From Porphyrobacter sp. SLTP (GTDB lineage: Bacteria > Pseudomonadota > Alphaproteobacteria > Sphingomonadales > Sphingomonadaceae), in assembly GCF_009905735.1 (NCBI RefSeq), contig NZ_JAAALE010000007.1, forward strand, positions 62,001 to 126,000: DNA of 64,000 nt, in the 5' to 3' direction. The notes beneath the pieces were generated by a model. That model was given only the letters and a program-made list of their open reading frames with translations. It had not been told where the DNA came from and did no database searches. Every line of letters begins with the position of its first letter. Position 1 is the stretch's first letter. Both the position numbers and the translations under genes were made by a program. Of this stretch, positions 1 through 11,843 are shown in pieces.

Positions 1-558
1 CGGTGCTTCGCCCTGGAAGGGGAAGCCGAACAGACGCAGCAATTCGCGCGCCTCTTCATCGGTCTTGGCGGTGGTGGTGACGATGATGTCCATCCCGCGC
101 ACCTTCTCGATCTTGTCGTAGCTGATTTCGGGGAACACGATCTGTTCCTTCAGCCCCATCGCGTAGTTCCCGCGGCCATCGAACGACTTGGCGTTCAGCC
201 CGCGGAAGTCCCGGATGCGCGGCATGGCTACGGTCACGAGACGATCAAGAAACTCGTACATGCGCTCACGGCGCAAGGTGACCTTGCAACCGATCGGCAT
301 GCCTTCACGCAGCTTGAACTGCGCGATCGACTTCTTGGCGATGGTGATGACCGGCTTCTGGCCAGCGATCAGCGCCATTTCTTCGGCAGCGGTCTGGACC
401 TTCTTCTTGTCCTGGCTCGCTTCGCCGACGCCCATGTTGAGCGTGATCTTCTCGAGCTTGGGGACTTCGAGACGGTTCTTGTAGCCAAACTTCTCGGTCA
501 TCGCCTTCACGATTTCCGTGTCGTACTTGGCCTTCATCCGGGCGGTATAATCAGCCAT
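1..558 (-). CDS. rplE: 50S ribosomal protein L5 (3' end beyond window)
   Basis: L5 binds 5S rRNA and contacts the small subunit through the central protuberance. The 186 codons visible begin with [13 protein letters not shown] and carry the typical core around [12 protein letters not shown] and the C-terminal [10 protein letters not shown]. The family is usually about 180-190 residues, so almost the whole protein is present, but no stop codon is reached before base 1. The start ATG overlaps the last 8 nt of rplX, a common coupling in the spc operon. Gene order L14-L24-L5 is canonical. Confidence 0.97.
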   Translation of the reverse strand, partial: MADYTARMKAKYDTEIVKAMTEKFGYKNRLEVPKLEKITLNMGVGEASQDKKKVQTAAEEMALIAGQKPVITIAKKSIAQFKLREGMPIGCKVTLRRERMYEFLDRLVTVAMPRIRDFRGLNAKSFDGRGNYAMGLKEQIVFPEISYDKIEKVRGMDIIVTTTAKTDEEARELLRLFGFPFQGEAP

Positions 559-871
559 CGATGGTCTCCCCACTCTTCACGGCGACGCGGACCTTCTTGC
601 CGTCCTTCATTTCGAAACGGACGCGCGTAGCCTTGCCGGTCTTGGGATCAGCAAGCGCAACCTTCGAGATGTGCATCGGAGCCGGGAACCGGTCGATGCC
701 ACCCTGGGGGTTCTGCTGGCTGGGCTTGCGGTGACGGGCAGCGATGTTCACGCCCTCGACAACGACCTTGCCGTCCTTCGGCATGACCTGAGCGACCGTA
801 CCGGTACGACCCTTGTCCTTGCCCGACAGCACGACGACGCTGTCACCCTTCTTGATCTTCGCAGCAGCCAT
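551..871 (-). CDS. rplX: 50S ribosomal protein L24
   Basis: L24 is an early 50S assembly protein that binds the 5' domain of 23S rRNA. The 106-residue protein has the N-terminal KOW signature ([18 protein letters not shown]) and the [15 protein letters not shown] segment. An in-frame GTG lies one codon upstream, but the ATG at 871 is preferred. GGAGG sits 7 nt before it, and it shares one base with the rplN stop (TGATG). Its 3' end overlaps rplE by 8 nt. Confidence 0.97.
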   Translation of the reverse strand: MAAAKIKKGDSVVVLSGKDKGRTGTVAQVMPKDGKVVVEGVNIAARHRKPSQQNPQGGIDRFPAPMHISKVALADPKTGKATRVRFEMKDGKKVRVAVKSGETIDG

Positions 872-1239
872 CACAGCACCTCCGGAGCGAGCGAAATGAT
901 CTTCATGAAGCCGCGCGAACGCAGTTCACGCACCACCGGGCCAAAGATACGGGTGCCGATCGGCTCCTCGTTCTTGTTGACCAGCACGGCAGCATTGCTG
1001 TCGAAACGGATCACGGTGCCGTCGGGACGACGCACTTCCTTGCGGGTGCGGACGATCACGGCGCGATGGACATCGCCCTTCTTGACCTTCGCGCGCGGCT
1101 GCGCCTCCTTGATGGAGACGACGATCACATCGCCGACGCCCGCGGTACGACGCTTCGACCCGCCCAGCACCTTGATGCACTGGACGCGCTTGGCGCCGCT
1201 GTTGTCCGCGACGTCGAGATTGGATTGCATCTGGATCAT
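871..1239 (-). CDS. rplN: 50S ribosomal protein L14
   Basis: L14 lies at the subunit interface (bridges B5/B8) and binds 23S rRNA near the sarcin-ricin region. At 122 residues it is exactly the family length and begins [17 protein letters not shown], the classic opening. The [13 protein letters not shown] and [11 protein letters not shown] motifs are present. A 76-nt spacer separates it from rpsQ upstream, and it is coupled to rplX downstream by a 1-nt stop/start overlap. Confidence 0.98.
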   Translation of the reverse strand: MIQMQSNLDVADNSGAKRVQCIKVLGGSKRRTAGVGDVIVVSIKEAQPRAKVKKGDVHRAVIVRTRKEVRRPDGTVIRFDSNAAVLVNKNEEPIGTRIFGPVVRELRSRGFMKIISLAPEVL

Positions 1240-1315
1240 TGATCCGTCTTCCTTCTCACTGGCTTACCAGGACGCCCGATCCGACCGGGGCCTGACAGTT
1301 CCGATTACGCCTAAT

Positions 1316-1606
1316 TCAGTTACCCGCAGCTGCCACGTCGAGGTCGGCTTCCACCGCCTGCACGCCGCCTGCCACAACCCGGTCCTTGACGATCCAGGTC
1401 TTGGTCTTGGACATCGGGCGGGTCTCTTCGATCCGCACCACGTCACCCACGGTGTATTCATTGGTTTCGTCGTGCGCGTGATACTTCTTCGAACGACGGA
1501 TGATCTTCCCGTACAGCGGGTGCTTCACCTTGCGTTCGACCAGCACGGTCACGGTCTTGTTGGTCTTGTCGGAGGTCACAGTCCCGACGAGGATGCGCTT
1601 GGGCAT
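1316..1606 (-). CDS. rpsQ: 30S ribosomal protein S17
   Basis: S17 is a primary 16S rRNA-binding protein of OB fold. The 96-residue protein has the conserved core [18 protein letters not shown] and [16 protein letters not shown]. The C-terminus is about 10-15 residues longer than the E. coli protein, ending [12 protein letters not shown], as in other alphaproteobacteria. It follows rpmC by 11 nt in the same operon. Confidence 0.97.
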   Translation of the reverse strand: MPKRILVGTVTSDKTNKTVTVLVERKVKHPLYGKIIRRSKKYHAHDETNEYTVGDVVRIEETRPMSKTKTWIVKDRVVAGGVQAVEADLDVAAAGN

Positions 1607-1617
1607 TGTGCTACTCC

Positions 1618-1830
1618 TTACGCCTTGGCGGCGGCGGTTTTGGCCGCGCGCTCGTTTTGCAGCGTCTTGATCTGCGCGATGGTCCGGCGCACCTGACGGA
1701 TGCGCGAGGGAGCCTCGAGCTGGTTGGTCGCAGCCTGGAACCGCAGATTGTACTGCTCGCGCTTCAGCTCGGTGAGCTCGGCGGACAGCTGATCATCAGT
1801 CTTGGTGCGAAGGTCCGCAAAGTCGGCCAT
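1618..1830 (-). CDS. rpmC: 50S ribosomal protein L29
   Basis: L29 sits near the peptide exit tunnel and helps form the trigger factor/SRP docking site. The protein is 70 residues of two alpha helices and starts [15 protein letters not shown]. The motif [18 protein letters not shown] is diagnostic. The ATG at 1830 overlaps the rplP stop (TAATG), which sets the start. A longer open frame further upstream in the same register is only read-through over rplP. Confidence 0.96.
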   Translation of the reverse strand: MADFADLRTKTDDQLSAELTELKREQYNLRFQAATNQLEAPSRIRQVRRTIAQIKTLQNERAAKTAAAKA

Positions 1831-2264
1831 TATTCGCCTCCCAGGTGGCTGGTGTCGCCGAGACGGGCAACAACCTTGGTCTTGATCGGCAGCTTCATGG
1901 CTGCACGCTCGAACGCTTCGGCCGCGAGCGGGCCGGCAACGCCGTCGAGTTCGAACAGGATGCGACCCGGCTTCACGCGGGCTGCCCAATATTCGACCGA
2001 ACCCTTGCCCTTACCCTGACGGACTTCAGCAGGCTTCTTGGTCACCGGCACATCGGGGAAGACGCGGATCCAGAGACGGCCCTGACGCTTGATGTGACGC
2101 GTGATCGCGCGGCGAGCCGCTTCGATCTGACGTGCGGTAATCCGCTCGGGTTCCAGAGCCTTGAGACCATAGGAGCCGAAGTTGAGGGTGGTTCCACCCT
2201 TGGCTTCGCCCTTGATCCGTCCCTTGAACTGCTTGCGGAACTTGTGCTTTTTCGGTTGCAACAT
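1830..2264 (-). CDS. rplP: 50S ribosomal protein L16
   Basis: L16 organises the A-site tRNA-binding region and the peptidyl transferase surroundings of the 50S subunit. The 144-residue product starts [16 protein letters not shown] and has [29 protein letters not shown] and the C-terminal [12 protein letters not shown], all family hallmarks. An 11-nt spacer separates it from rpsC. Its stop is shared with the rpmC start. Confidence 0.98.
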   Translation of the reverse strand: MLQPKKHKFRKQFKGRIKGEAKGGTTLNFGSYGLKALEPERITARQIEAARRAITRHIKRQGRLWIRVFPDVPVTKKPAEVRQGKGKGSVEYWAARVKPGRILFELDGVAGPLAAEAFERAAMKLPIKTKVVARLGDTSHLGGE

Positions 2265-2275
2265 GGTCTGTTACC

Positions 2276-2971
2276 TCAACGAGCCGGACGGACGCCGGAA
2301 GTCTGCGCTTCCATCATCAGGCGGTCCTGGGCGGTCGGATCATGAGCGAGAATCTCGCCCTTGAAGATCCACACCTTGATCCCGATGATGCCGTAGGCGG
2401 TGAGCGCCTCGCACTCGGCGTAATCGATGTTGGCACGCAGCGTGTGCGCCGGAACGCGGCCTTCACGATACGATTCAACCCGGGCGATTTCTGCACCACC
2501 AAGACGGCCACCGCAGGTGATCTTGATCCCCTCGGCACCGAGCCGGATGGCCGACTGCATCGCGCGCTTCATCGCCCGACGGAACGCCACGCGGCGAACC
2601 AGCTGATCGGCGATGCCCTGCGCAACGAGCTTGGAGTCGATTTCCGGCTTGCGGATTTCAACGATGTTCAGCTTCACGTCGCTCGGCGTCATGGTCGCCA
2701 GCTTCGAGCGCAGCTTTTCGATGTCTGCACCCTTCTTGCCGATGATCACGCCGGGACGCGCCGCATAGATCGACACGCGGCACAGCTTGGCCGGACGCTC
2801 GATCACCACCTTGGAAACTGCCGCCTGCGGCAGGTTCTTCATGATGTACTTGCGGATCGCGACATCTTCCTTGAGCAGCTGCGCATAGTCACGCCCTTCG
2901 GCGTACCAGCGGCTGTCCCAGGTGCGGTTGATCTGCAGGCGCAGACCGATCGGATTGCTCTTCTGGCCCAT
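2276..2971 (-). CDS. rpsC: 30S ribosomal protein S3
   Basis: S3 forms part of the mRNA entry tunnel and has helicase activity there. The 231-residue protein starts [13 protein letters not shown] and carries the KH domain motif [16 protein letters not shown], then the C-terminal [11 protein letters not shown]. The length matches alphaproteobacterial S3. It lies 1 nt downstream of rplV, in operon order L22-S3-L16. Confidence 0.98.
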   Translation of the reverse strand: MGQKSNPIGLRLQINRTWDSRWYAEGRDYAQLLKEDVAIRKYIMKNLPQAAVSKVVIERPAKLCRVSIYAARPGVIIGKKGADIEKLRSKLATMTPSDVKLNIVEIRKPEIDSKLVAQGIADQLVRRVAFRRAMKRAMQSAIRLGAEGIKITCGGRLGGAEIARVESYREGRVPAHTLRANIDYAECEALTAYGIIGIKVWIFKGEILAHDPTAQDRLMMEAQTSGVRPAR

Positions 2972-2972
2972 C

Positions 2973-3350
2973 TTACGCCTCTTCTGCTTCGCGAACGACG
3001 ATCCGCAGCCGTGAGAACGGCTTGAGGATCCGGGTCGACTTGCCGCGGCCGCGGGTGTGGAACCGCTTCATCGTCACCGACTTGCCGACCGAAGCTTCCG
3101 CCACGATCAACGCATCAACGTCGAGGTTGTGGTTGTTCTCAGCATTGGCGATTGCCGAAGCGAGCACCTTGCTCGCATCGCGCGCCATTGCCCGCTTCGA
3201 AAAGGCGAGAATGTTCAACGCCTCTTCAGCCTTCTTGCCACGGATCAGGGCAGCAACGAGGTTGAGCTTCTGCGCCGAACCACGGATCGTGGTGCCGACG
3301 GCCAGCGCCTCGTTATCGCCCACGCGGCGGGGTGCCTTTGCCTTGCTCAT
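2973..3350 (-). CDS. rplV: 50S ribosomal protein L22
   Basis: L22 lines the nascent-peptide exit tunnel; its beta-hairpin is a site of macrolide-resistance changes. The 125-residue protein has the core [18 protein letters not shown] and the hairpin end [19 protein letters not shown] see no obvious insertion or deletion in the hairpin. The ATG at 3350 shares one base with the rpsS stop (TGATG). Confidence 0.98.
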   Translation of the reverse strand: MSKAKAPRRVGDNEALAVGTTIRGSAQKLNLVAALIRGKKAEEALNILAFSKRAMARDASKVLASAIANAENNHNLDVDALIVAEASVGKSVTMKRFHTRGRGKSTRILKPFSRLRIVVREAEEA

Positions 3351-3625
3351 CAGCGCTTGCCCTTCTTGTCGGCAGCGTGACCGGGGAAGGTGCGCGTGGG
3401 CGCAAATTCACCAAGCTTGTGGCCGACCATTTCTTCCGAAACCGAAACGGGAATGAACTTGTGCCCGTTATAGACATTGAAGGTGAGCCCGACGAACTGC
3501 GGCAGAATCGTCGAACGCCGCGACCAGGTCTTGATCGGCTTGACGTTGCTCGCTTCCTGCGCGCTTTCAGCCTTCTTCAACAGGCTCAGCTCGACAAACG
3601 GACCTTTCCAGACGGAACGTGCCAT
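3350..3625 (-). CDS. rpsS: 30S ribosomal protein S19
   Basis: S19 binds 16S rRNA in the 30S head and contacts the A-site finger. The 91-residue protein starts [18 protein letters not shown] and has [14 protein letters not shown] and YNGHKFIPV, strongly conserved in the family. It is separated from rplB by 6 nt and coupled to rplV. Confidence 0.98.
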   Translation of the reverse strand: MARSVWKGPFVELSLLKKAESAQEASNVKPIKTWSRRSTILPQFVGLTFNVYNGHKFIPVSVSEEMVGHKLGEFAPTRTFPGHAADKKGKR

Positions 3626-3631
3626 CGTCTC

Positions 3632-4468
3632 TTACCTCTTCTTCTTCGCGTGACGCGAACGGATGATCATCTTGTCCGTCTGCTTGTTATGGCGCGTACG
3701 GGCACCCTTGGTCGGCTTGCCCCACGGGGTCACCGGATGGCGACCGCCTGAGGTCCGGCCTTCACCACCACCGTGCGGGTGGTCGACCGGGTTCTTCGCA
3801 ACACCGCGAGTCAGCGGGCGGACGCCCATCCAACGCTTGCGGCCAGCCTTGGCAAAGTTCTGGTTGCCGTTGTCGGGGTTCGACACGGCGCCCACAGTGC
3901 CCATGCAATCGGCGCGCAGGTAACGCTGCTCACCCGAGTTCAGGCGAACGATGACCATCGCGCGGTCACGACCGACGACCTGCACGTAAGTGCCGGCCGA
4001 ACGGGCGATCTGACCACCCTTGCCCGGCTTCATCTCGACGTTGTGGCAGATCGTGCCAACCGGCATCTGACCCAGCAGCATCGCGTTGCCCGGCTTGGTG
4101 TCGACCTTTTCGCCAGCAACCACAGAGTCGCCAACAGCAAGACGCTGCGGAGCGATGATGTAGGCCTGCTCACCATCTTCGTACTTCACCAGTGCGATGA
4201 AGGCGGTGCGGTTGGGGTCATATTCCAGACGCTCGACAGTGGCCGGCATGTCCCACTTACGACGCTTGAAGTCGATGAAGCGGTACTTCTGCTTGTGACC
4301 ACCGGCGATGCCACGCGAGGTGACATGGCCCTTGTTGTTCCGACCACCAGTCTTGTGCTTACCTTCGGTAAGCGCCTTGAGCGGCTTGCCCTTGTAGAGC
4401 GCGGACTTGTCGACCAGAATCAGACCGCGGCGAGCGGGACTGGTCGGTTTATAGTTCTTGAGTGCCAT
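3632..4468 (-). CDS. rplB: 50S ribosomal protein L2
   Basis: L2 is required for subunit association and peptidyl transferase centre formation. The 278-residue protein carries [19 protein letters not shown] near the N-terminus. The catalytically important loop [18 protein letters not shown] is near the C-terminus, with the conserved histidine (equivalent to E. coli His229) intact. Length and position between rplW and rpsS are canonical. Confidence 0.98.
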   Translation of the reverse strand: MALKNYKPTSPARRGLILVDKSALYKGKPLKALTEGKHKTGGRNNKGHVTSRGIAGGHKQKYRFIDFKRRKWDMPATVERLEYDPNRTAFIALVKYEDGEQAYIIAPQRLAVGDSVVAGEKVDTKPGNAMLLGQMPVGTICHNVEMKPGKGGQIARSAGTYVQVVGRDRAMVIVRLNSGEQRYLRADCMGTVGAVSNPDNGNQNFAKAGRKRWMGVRPLTRGVAKNPVDHPHGGGEGRTSGGRHPVTPWGKPTKGARTRHNKQTDKMIIRSRHAKKKR

Positions 4469-4491
4469 TGTTCGTGTCCTGTCCCTTGGCC

Positions 4492-4800
4492 TCAGATACC
4501 GCTGGTGATATCGATCATTTCACCCTCGGCGAGGGTGACAATGGCCTTCTTCACGTCGCTGCGCTGATAGGCCTTGCCCTTCCAGCGCTTGGTCTTGCCC
4601 TTGACCACCAGAGTGTTCACGGCGACGACCTTCTTGTCGTAGATCGCCTCGATCGCTTCCTTGATCTGGGGCTTGGTCGCCGAGTTGGCGACCTTGAAGA
4701 CCACTGCGTTGTTCTCGGACGCGAGGGTCGACTTTTCGGTGATGTGCGGCGCGATGATCACGTCATAGTGACGCGCATCGACAGTCTGCTTCTTAGCCAT
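4492..4800 (-). CDS. rplW: 50S ribosomal protein L23
   Basis: L23 sits at the polypeptide exit and is the main docking point for trigger factor and SRP. The 102-residue protein has the family core [16 protein letters not shown] and [23 protein letters not shown]. Its first codons overlap the last 8 nt of rplD, which implies translational coupling. Confidence 0.97.
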   Translation of the reverse strand: MAKKQTVDARHYDVIIAPHITEKSTLASENNAVVFKVANSATKPQIKEAIEAIYDKKVVAVNTLVVKGKTKRWKGKAYQRSDVKKAIVTLAEGEMIDITSGI

Positions 4801-5422
4801 TGAAGCGCGCCTCCAGCTTTTCGACAGCAGCCTTGGTCAGCACCAGCGTGTCGTGGTTGAGGATGTCATAGACGTTGGCGCCCATGGCCGGCATCACATT
4901 GATGCCCGGCAGGTTACCGGCAGCCTTCTTGAAGCCAGCGTCCACCTGTTCGCCGTCGATCACCAGCACCTTCCCCGCAAAACCGGCCTTGGCGAGGTGG
5001 CCCTTGAGCACCTTGGTCTTGGCTTCGGCGAGTTCCAGCGTGTCAACCACGACGAGACCGTCCTTGGCCTTGCTCGAAAGCGCCATCTTGAGACCGAGCG
5101 CACGGATCTTCTTGTTGAGCGACTGCTCGAAGTCACGCTTGCGCGCGCCGTGGGCCTTACCGCCGCCGATGAAGATCGGAGCTGCACGGTCGCCGTGACG
5201 AGCGGTACCGCCGCCCTTTTGCTTGCCGAACTTCTTGCCGGTGCGGGCCACGTCCGAACGCTCACGCGTCGGGCGGGCAGTGCCGCGGCGGTTTTCGAGC
5301 TGCCAGGTCACGACCCGGTGCAGGATGTCGGCGCGCGGCTCGATGCCGAACACGTCGTCCGAAAGCTCGATGTCTGCGCCCTTGACCGCAGTACCGTCGA
5401 TGTTCTGAACCTTGATCTTCAT
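4793..5422 (-). CDS. rplD: 50S ribosomal protein L4
   Basis: L4 reaches into the exit tunnel and, in gammaproteobacteria, autogenously represses the S10 operon. The 209-residue protein has the extended-loop motif [18 protein letters not shown] and the C-terminal [20 protein letters not shown]. Autogenous control in this organism is only an inference, supported by the leader hairpin upstream of rpsJ. rplD is spaced 3 nt from rplC and overlaps rplW. Confidence 0.98.
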   Translation of the reverse strand: MKIKVQNIDGTAVKGADIELSDDVFGIEPRADILHRVVTWQLENRRGTARPTRERSDVARTGKKFGKQKGGGTARHGDRAAPIFIGGGKAHGARKRDFEQSLNKKIRALGLKMALSSKAKDGLVVVDTLELAEAKTKVLKGHLAKAGFAGKVLVIDGEQVDAGFKKAAGNLPGINVMPAMGANVYDILNHDTLVLTKAAVEKLEARFNG

Positions 5423-5425
5423 GGC

Positions 5426-6220
5426 TCAGCCTTCCTTGTTTTCTTCGGTGGCCGGAGCGTCGGTTTCGACGGCTTCGGTCACGACCACGTCTTCGGCGGC
5501 AGCTTCGACAACCGAGGGGGTCTCGTCAGCCTGCGGGGCCTTCTTGTCGAGCACCGCGCCGGGGAACGGCACGCCTTCGGGAAGCGGAAGCTTCACGGCG
5601 TCGCGAACGAGCAGCCAGCCATTCTTCGCACCCGGGACCGAGCCCTTGACGAAGAGGAGACCGCGCTCAGCATCGGTACGGACGATTTCGAGGTTCTGCT
5701 GGGTGCGCTGACGGTCGCCCATGTGGCCGGCCATCTTCTTGCCCTTGAACACGCGGCCCGGATCCTGACGGTTACCCGTCGAACCGTGGGCACGGTGCGA
5801 GATCGACACACCGTGGGTGGCGCGCATACCGCCGAAGCCCCAACGCTTCATGGCGCCGGCAAAGCCCTTACCCTGCGTGTGGCCGGTGATGTCGACCATC
5901 TGACCAGCGATGAAATGCTCGGCGCTGATGGTCGAGCCGACCGGCACGAGGCCATCGGCGTTTTCGACGCGGAATTCAGCGACGCGCTTCTTCAGGCCGA
6001 CATCGGCCTTGGCGAAATGTTCACGCTGCGGCTTGGCAACGTTCTTCTGCTTGGCTTCGCCTGCGCCGAGCTGGACGGCAAAGTAGCCATCACGGTCTTC
6101 GGTGCGGTGCGAAACCACCTGGCAATCTTCCAGCGCGAGAACGGTCACAGGCACGTGCCGTCCGTCCTCCTGGAAGAGGCGGGTCATCCCGACTTTCTTT
6201 GCGATAACGCCGGTGCGCAT
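5426..6220 (-). CDS. rplC: 50S ribosomal protein L3 with acidic C-terminal extension
   Basis: L3 is an early assembly protein that approaches the peptidyl transferase centre. The core matches the family: [16 protein letters not shown] at the start, then [15 protein letters not shown], with the methylated-Gln region following. At 264 residues it is about 50 longer than E. coli L3 (209). The extra part is a low-complexity tail rich in Glu, Ala and Val that begins after [14 protein letters not shown]. The tail is probably solvent exposed; its role is unknown. A 271-nt spacer, unusually long, separates it from rpsJ. Confidence 0.97.
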   Translation of the reverse strand: MRTGVIAKKVGMTRLFQEDGRHVPVTVLALEDCQVVSHRTEDRDGYFAVQLGAGEAKQKNVAKPQREHFAKADVGLKKRVAEFRVENADGLVPVGSTISAEHFIAGQMVDITGHTQGKGFAGAMKRWGFGGMRATHGVSISHRAHGSTGNRQDPGRVFKGKKMAGHMGDRQRTQQNLEIVRTDAERGLLFVKGSVPGAKNGWLLVRDAVKLPLPEGVPFPGAVLDKKAPQADETPSVVEAAAEDVVVTEAVETDAPATEENKEG

Positions 6221-6491
6221 CGTCAGTTACTCCTCAACAGAGGCACCCTACGGACCATCCGCAAGGTGCATGGCAGGCCACAGCGTCAGACGCTGCAGCC
6301 CAGTTCAGCCCAAATTGTCATGCATCGCCCCGTCCGGGCTGAGTGCTCATGCTGGCCGGGTGGCCGCTGGAGCAAGACGGGGGACGCAGCCCGGATGATT
6401 TTCATCCGGCGGTATCCACCCTATCGTCAGGTGAGGCACATAGGGCCTCAACGATAGAGGCCCCCACCGAAGCGGGGGCATTTCGGCTGGC
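6221..6491 (-). promoter_or_regulatory. Structured rpsJ-rplC spacer (possible leader or attenuator)
   Basis: This 271-nt region lies between the rpsJ stop and the rplC start and has no convincing ORF. It contains several inverted repeats. CCGGATGA/TCATCCGG (6391-6398 with 6402-6409) forms an 8-bp stem on a 3-nt loop. A compound stem pairs CTATCGT with ACGATAG (6421-6427/6451-6457) around TGAGGC/GCCTCA (6432-6437/6445-6450). A GC hairpin GCCCCC/GGGGGC spans 6460-6479. No clean U-tract follows the last hairpin on the minus strand, so it is not a textbook terminator. The structures are visible; the regulatory role is inference. Confidence 0.5.
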
Positions 6492-6803
<312 letters not shown>

Positions 6804-6857
6804 GTCCTACTACCGATGCGAAAGAGCCAAGGAGCAACCGGTCACCCGGTATTTCCC

Positions 6858-6907
6858 AAAAACAAAGGCCGGCCCCGCTCAATTCCGGTTTCCCGAGAGC
6901 GGGCGGC
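6858..6907 (-). terminator. rpsJ leader: Terminator-like hairpin in the S10 leader
   Basis: Read on the minus strand, GGCCGCCCGCTC and GAGCGGGGCCGGCC can pair around a short loop (6896-6907 with 6867-6880). They are followed by TTTGTTTTT (6866-6858), the layout of a rho-independent terminator. It lies about 55 nt upstream of the rpsJ start and downstream of a likely promoter. That is the same place as the attenuator in the E. coli S10 leader. It could be a regulated attenuator or a second backup terminator for tuf. Confidence 0.65.
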
Positions 6908-6957
6908 CTTCTTCAAAACTCGTGACAGACGGAACGAATCTCGTCTGCGGATGCGCG

Positions 6958-6986
6958 CCTATACGGAGCGTGTTGGATTCTGGCAA
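6958..6986 (-). promoter_or_regulatory. Likely sigma-70-type promoter for the S10 operon
   Basis: On the minus strand TTGCCA (6986-6981) is followed after exactly 17 nt by TATAGG (6963-6958), a near-consensus -35/-10 pair. Initiation would be near 6951, giving a leader of about 148 nt before rpsJ that contains the terminator-like hairpin. No other pair of comparable quality was seen between tuf and rpsJ. Confidence 0.55.
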
Positions 6987-7120
6987 GGGCCAAGTGGAAG
7001 GAAATTGCGCGGGGGTGAAATGACCGCGCCCAACCAGCAAAACCGCCCTGCCCCAACCCTTTGTCGCGTGGCCGAACCCGGAAACCGGCAACCACGTTTT
7101 TACGAGCCATAGGCCGCACA

Positions 7121-7157
7121 CAAAAAGGCCCGGCAGCTCAGATGAGCGGCCGGGCCT
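7121..7157 (-). terminator. Rho-independent terminator of tuf
   Basis: On the minus strand AGGCCCGGC and GCCGGGCCT (7157-7149 and 7134-7126) form a perfect 9-bp stem followed by TTTTTG. It begins 38 nt after the tuf stop codon. This is a textbook intrinsic terminator that closes the str operon. Confidence 0.9.
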
Positions 7158-7195
7158 GCTTTGCGTTCAGTCAGCTCCCAGGCGGGAGCAGAACC

Positions 7196-8386
7196 TTACT
7201 TGGTGATCTTGGCAACGACGCCCGAACCCACGGTGCGGCCACCTTCGCGGATTGCGAAGCGCAGACCTTCGTCCATGGCGATCGGAGCGATCAGCTTCAC
7301 GCCGATCGAAACGTTGTCGCCCGGCATCACCATTTCGGTGCCTTCGGGAAGGATCACTTCGCCGGTCACGTCGGTGGTGCGGAAGTAGAACTGCGGGCGG
7401 TAGTTGGCGAAGAACGGCGTGTGACGGCCACCTTCATCCTTCGACAGCACGTAGACTTCGGCTTCAAACTCGGTGTGCGGCTTGACCGTACCGGGCTTGC
7501 AGAGAACCTGGCCACGCTCGACTTCTTCACGGGCAACGCCGCGGATCAGGGCGCCGACGTTGTCGCCAGCTTCACCGCGATCGAGCAGCTTGCGGAACAT
7601 TTCCACGCCGGTGACGGTGGTCTTGCGGGTGTCCTTGATGCCGACGATTTCGACTTCTTCGCCGACGTTGACGATGCCGGTTTCGATACGGCCGGTCACC
7701 ACAGTGCCGCGACCCGAGATCGAGAACACGTCTTCGATCGGCATCAGGAACGGCTTGTCGACCGGACGGTCGGGCTGAGGGATGAAGCTGTCGACAGCTT
7801 CGATCAGCGCAATCACCGAATCCTTGCCGATGTTGTCATCGCGACCTTCGAGAGCGGCCAGAGCCGAACCCTTAATGATCGGAATGTTATCACCGTCAAA
7901 GTCGTACGACGACAGCAGCTCGCGGACTTCCAGTTCGACGAGCTCGAGGATTTCCTCGTCGTCAACCTGGTCGACCTTGTTCATGTACACGACCAGCGCC
8001 GGCACGCCGACCTGACGGGCGAGCAGGATGTGCTCACGGGTCTGGGGCATCGGGCCGTCAGCGGCGTTCACCACGAGGATCGCGCCGTCCATCTGGGCGG
8101 CACCGGTGATCATGTTCTTCACATAGTCAGCGTGACCCGGGCAGTCGACGTGAGCGTAGTGACGCGCAGCCGATTCGTACTCGACGTGTGCGGTCGAGAT
8201 GGTGATCCCGCGCTCACGCTCTTCCGGAGCCTTGTCGATGTTGGCGAAATCGACAGCAGCGCCGCCGTAGGTTTCAGCCATCACCTTGGTGATCGCGGCG
8301 GTCAGCGTGGTCTTGCCATGGTCAACGTGACCGATGGTGCCGATGTTGCAGTGCGGCTTATTCCGCTGGAACTTTTCCTTGGCCAT
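7196..8386 (-). CDS. tuf: Elongation factor Tu
   Basis: EF-Tu delivers aminoacyl-tRNA to the ribosome as a GTPase. The 396-residue protein has the P-loop GHVDHGKT (residues 19-26), the switch [14 protein letters not shown], and NKVD for guanine recognition, followed by the two beta-barrel domains ending [11 protein letters not shown]. It is the last gene of rpsL-rpsG-fusA-tuf and is followed directly by a strong terminator. A second tuf copy elsewhere in the genome is common but cannot be judged here. Confidence 0.99.
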   Translation of the reverse strand: MAKEKFQRNKPHCNIGTIGHVDHGKTTLTAAITKVMAETYGGAAVDFANIDKAPEERERGITISTAHVEYESAARHYAHVDCPGHADYVKNMITGAAQMDGAILVVNAADGPMPQTREHILLARQVGVPALVVYMNKVDQVDDEEILELVELEVRELLSSYDFDGDNIPIIKGSALAALEGRDDNIGKDSVIALIEAVDSFIPQPDRPVDKPFLMPIEDVFSISGRGTVVTGRIETGIVNVGEEVEIVGIKDTRKTTVTGVEMFRKLLDRGEAGDNVGALIRGVAREEVERGQVLCKPGTVKPHTEFEAEVYVLSKDEGGRHTPFFANYRPQFYFRTTDVTGEVILPEGTEMVMPGDNVSIGVKLIAPIAMDEGLRFAIREGGRTVGSGVVAKITK

Positions 8387-8480
8387 TTCTCTGGTGTACC
8401 TTCTTGAATGAAACGATGTGTTCGCGGGAGAACGGCGGTGCCCGCTGAATCAGGCGCCGCCCCTAGACTGCCGAAGCAGC

Positions 8481-10568
<2,088 letters not shown>

Positions 10569-10687
10569 GAGGAATTCCTTGGTGTTGGAGAAGCGGCCCG
10601 GCCCGACAAGGGGCCCGCAGCGCGCTCCATATAGTGATGATTGTGACAGCCGGAAGACCCTTCCCCCGGCTGCCCACAATCAGCGTG

Positions 10688-11158
10688 TTACCAGCGGTAG
10701 TGCGAGAAGGCGCGGTTCGCATCCGCCATGCGGTGCGTGTCTTCGCGCTTCTTCACCGCGTTGCCGCGGTTGTTGGCCGCATCCAGCAGCTCACCCGACA
10801 GACGCGCTGCCATGGTGGTTTCCGGACGACCGCGCGCCGCATTGATCAACCAACGGATCGCGAGGGCCTGCGCACGCTCGGGGCGAACTTCCACCGGCAC
10901 CTGATAGGTTGCACCACCAACGCGGCGGCTGCGCACTTCGACCTGCGGCTTCACATTGTTCAGCGCATCATGGAACAGCTGGATCGGGTCCGCCTTGGCC
11001 TTGGCCTCGACAGTCTGGAGCGCGTTGTACACAATACCTTCAGCGACGGCCTTCTTACCGTCATACATCAGGTTGTTCATGAACTTCGACAGGATCTGAT
11101 CACCATACTGGGGATCGGGCAGGATGACCCGCTTTTCGGGACGACGACGACGTGACAT
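10688..11158 (-). CDS. rpsG: 30S ribosomal protein S7
   Basis: S7 nucleates 30S head assembly and, in E. coli, represses the str operon. The 156-residue protein starts [20 protein letters not shown] and contains [17 protein letters not shown] and [21 protein letters not shown] 119-nt spacer with a CAGCCGG/CCGGCTG inverted repeat lies between it and fusA. Confidence 0.98.
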   Translation of the reverse strand: MSRRRRPEKRVILPDPQYGDQILSKFMNNLMYDGKKAVAEGIVYNALQTVEAKAKADPIQLFHDALNNVKPQVEVRSRRVGGATYQVPVEVRPERAQALAIRWLINAARGRPETTMAARLSGELLDAANNRGNAVKKREDTHRMADANRAFSHYRW

Positions 11159-11199
11159 TTCAAATACTCCAGACTCGGGAGCGCAGCGACCTCTTCAAA

Positions 11200-11229
11200 C
11201 GTCATCCCAGCGAAAGCTGGGACCTAGGG
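11200..11229. repeat. Dispersed palindromic repeat, GTCATCCCAGC type
   Basis: GTCATCCCAGC-gaaa-GCTGGGACC lies in the rpsL-rpsG spacer. It belongs to the general class with a CGTCA start and a GC-rich palindrome that recurs in several sequence variants across this window. It sits inside the str operon without disrupting a gene. Confidence 0.7.
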
Positions 11230-11326
11230 CCTCTTGCACTCGGTCTAAAAAAACTCTGCCAAACAAGCGTTCTATTGGGAGGACTGAGATCCCCGATAAA
11301 ATCGCTTAAGGCGATTTTTCGAGGAT

Positions 11327-11347
11327 GACCTGTCCCCCGGACAGGTC
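11327..11347. terminator. Perfect hairpin overlapping the rpsL stop codon
   Basis: GACCTGTC (11327-11334) and GACAGGTC (11340-11347) form an 8-bp stem on a 5-nt loop, with the rpsL TGA inside the stem. A second hairpin follows on the minus strand (ATCGCC/GCGAT near 11300-11318). No clean U-tract follows the first stem, so it may be an mRNA 3'-stabilising or partial attenuating element between rpsL and rpsG. Confidence 0.45.
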
Positions 11348-11717
11348 ACTTCGGACGCTTGGCGCCGTACTTCGAGCGGCTCTTGCGACGGTCCTTCACA
11401 CCCTGGGTGTCGAGCACGCCGCGCAGGACGTGGTAACGCACGCCGGGAAGGTCGCGCACACGCCCGCCGCGGATCAGCACAACGCTGTGCTCCTGCAGGT
11501 TGTGGCCTTCACCGGGGATGTAGCTGATGACCTCGCGCTGGTTGGTCAGGCGAACCTTGGCCACCTTGCGCAGCGCCGAGTTCGGCTTCTTCGGGGTCGT
11601 CGTGTAGACGCGGGTGCAAACGCCGCGCTTCTGCGGGTTCTGCTCCATCGCAGGGACCTTGGACTTGGCCTTCTGCGGAACGCGGCCCTTGCGGACCAGC
11701 TGGTTGATTGTCGGCAT
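11346..11717 (-). CDS. rpsL: 30S ribosomal protein S12 carrying Arg88
   Basis: S12 controls decoding accuracy and is the streptomycin target protein. The 123-residue protein has the decoding loops [15 protein letters not shown], with Lys43 retained, and [20 protein letters not shown]. In the second loop residue 88 is Arg (codon CGC at 11456-11454), where most bacteria have Lys. Lys88Arg is a classic streptomycin-resistance substitution. It is the first gene of the str operon, 187 nt before rpsG. Confidence 0.98.
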   Translation of the reverse strand: MPTINQLVRKGRVPQKAKSKVPAMEQNPQKRGVCTRVYTTTPKKPNSALRKVAKVRLTNQREVISYIPGEGHNLQEHSVVLIRGGRVRDLPGVRYHVLRGVLDTQGVKDRRKSRSKYGAKRPK

Positions 11718-11843
11718 TAAGTTCTCACTTCACCTTTTTGTCGACCCTTCCGGGCGGGAAACCGGTTCCCACTTTCCCTGAAGGGATCGAGACGAGGGTG
11801 ACACGGGTGCCGGACGATGGGGGAGGAGAAGAATAAGCCAATT

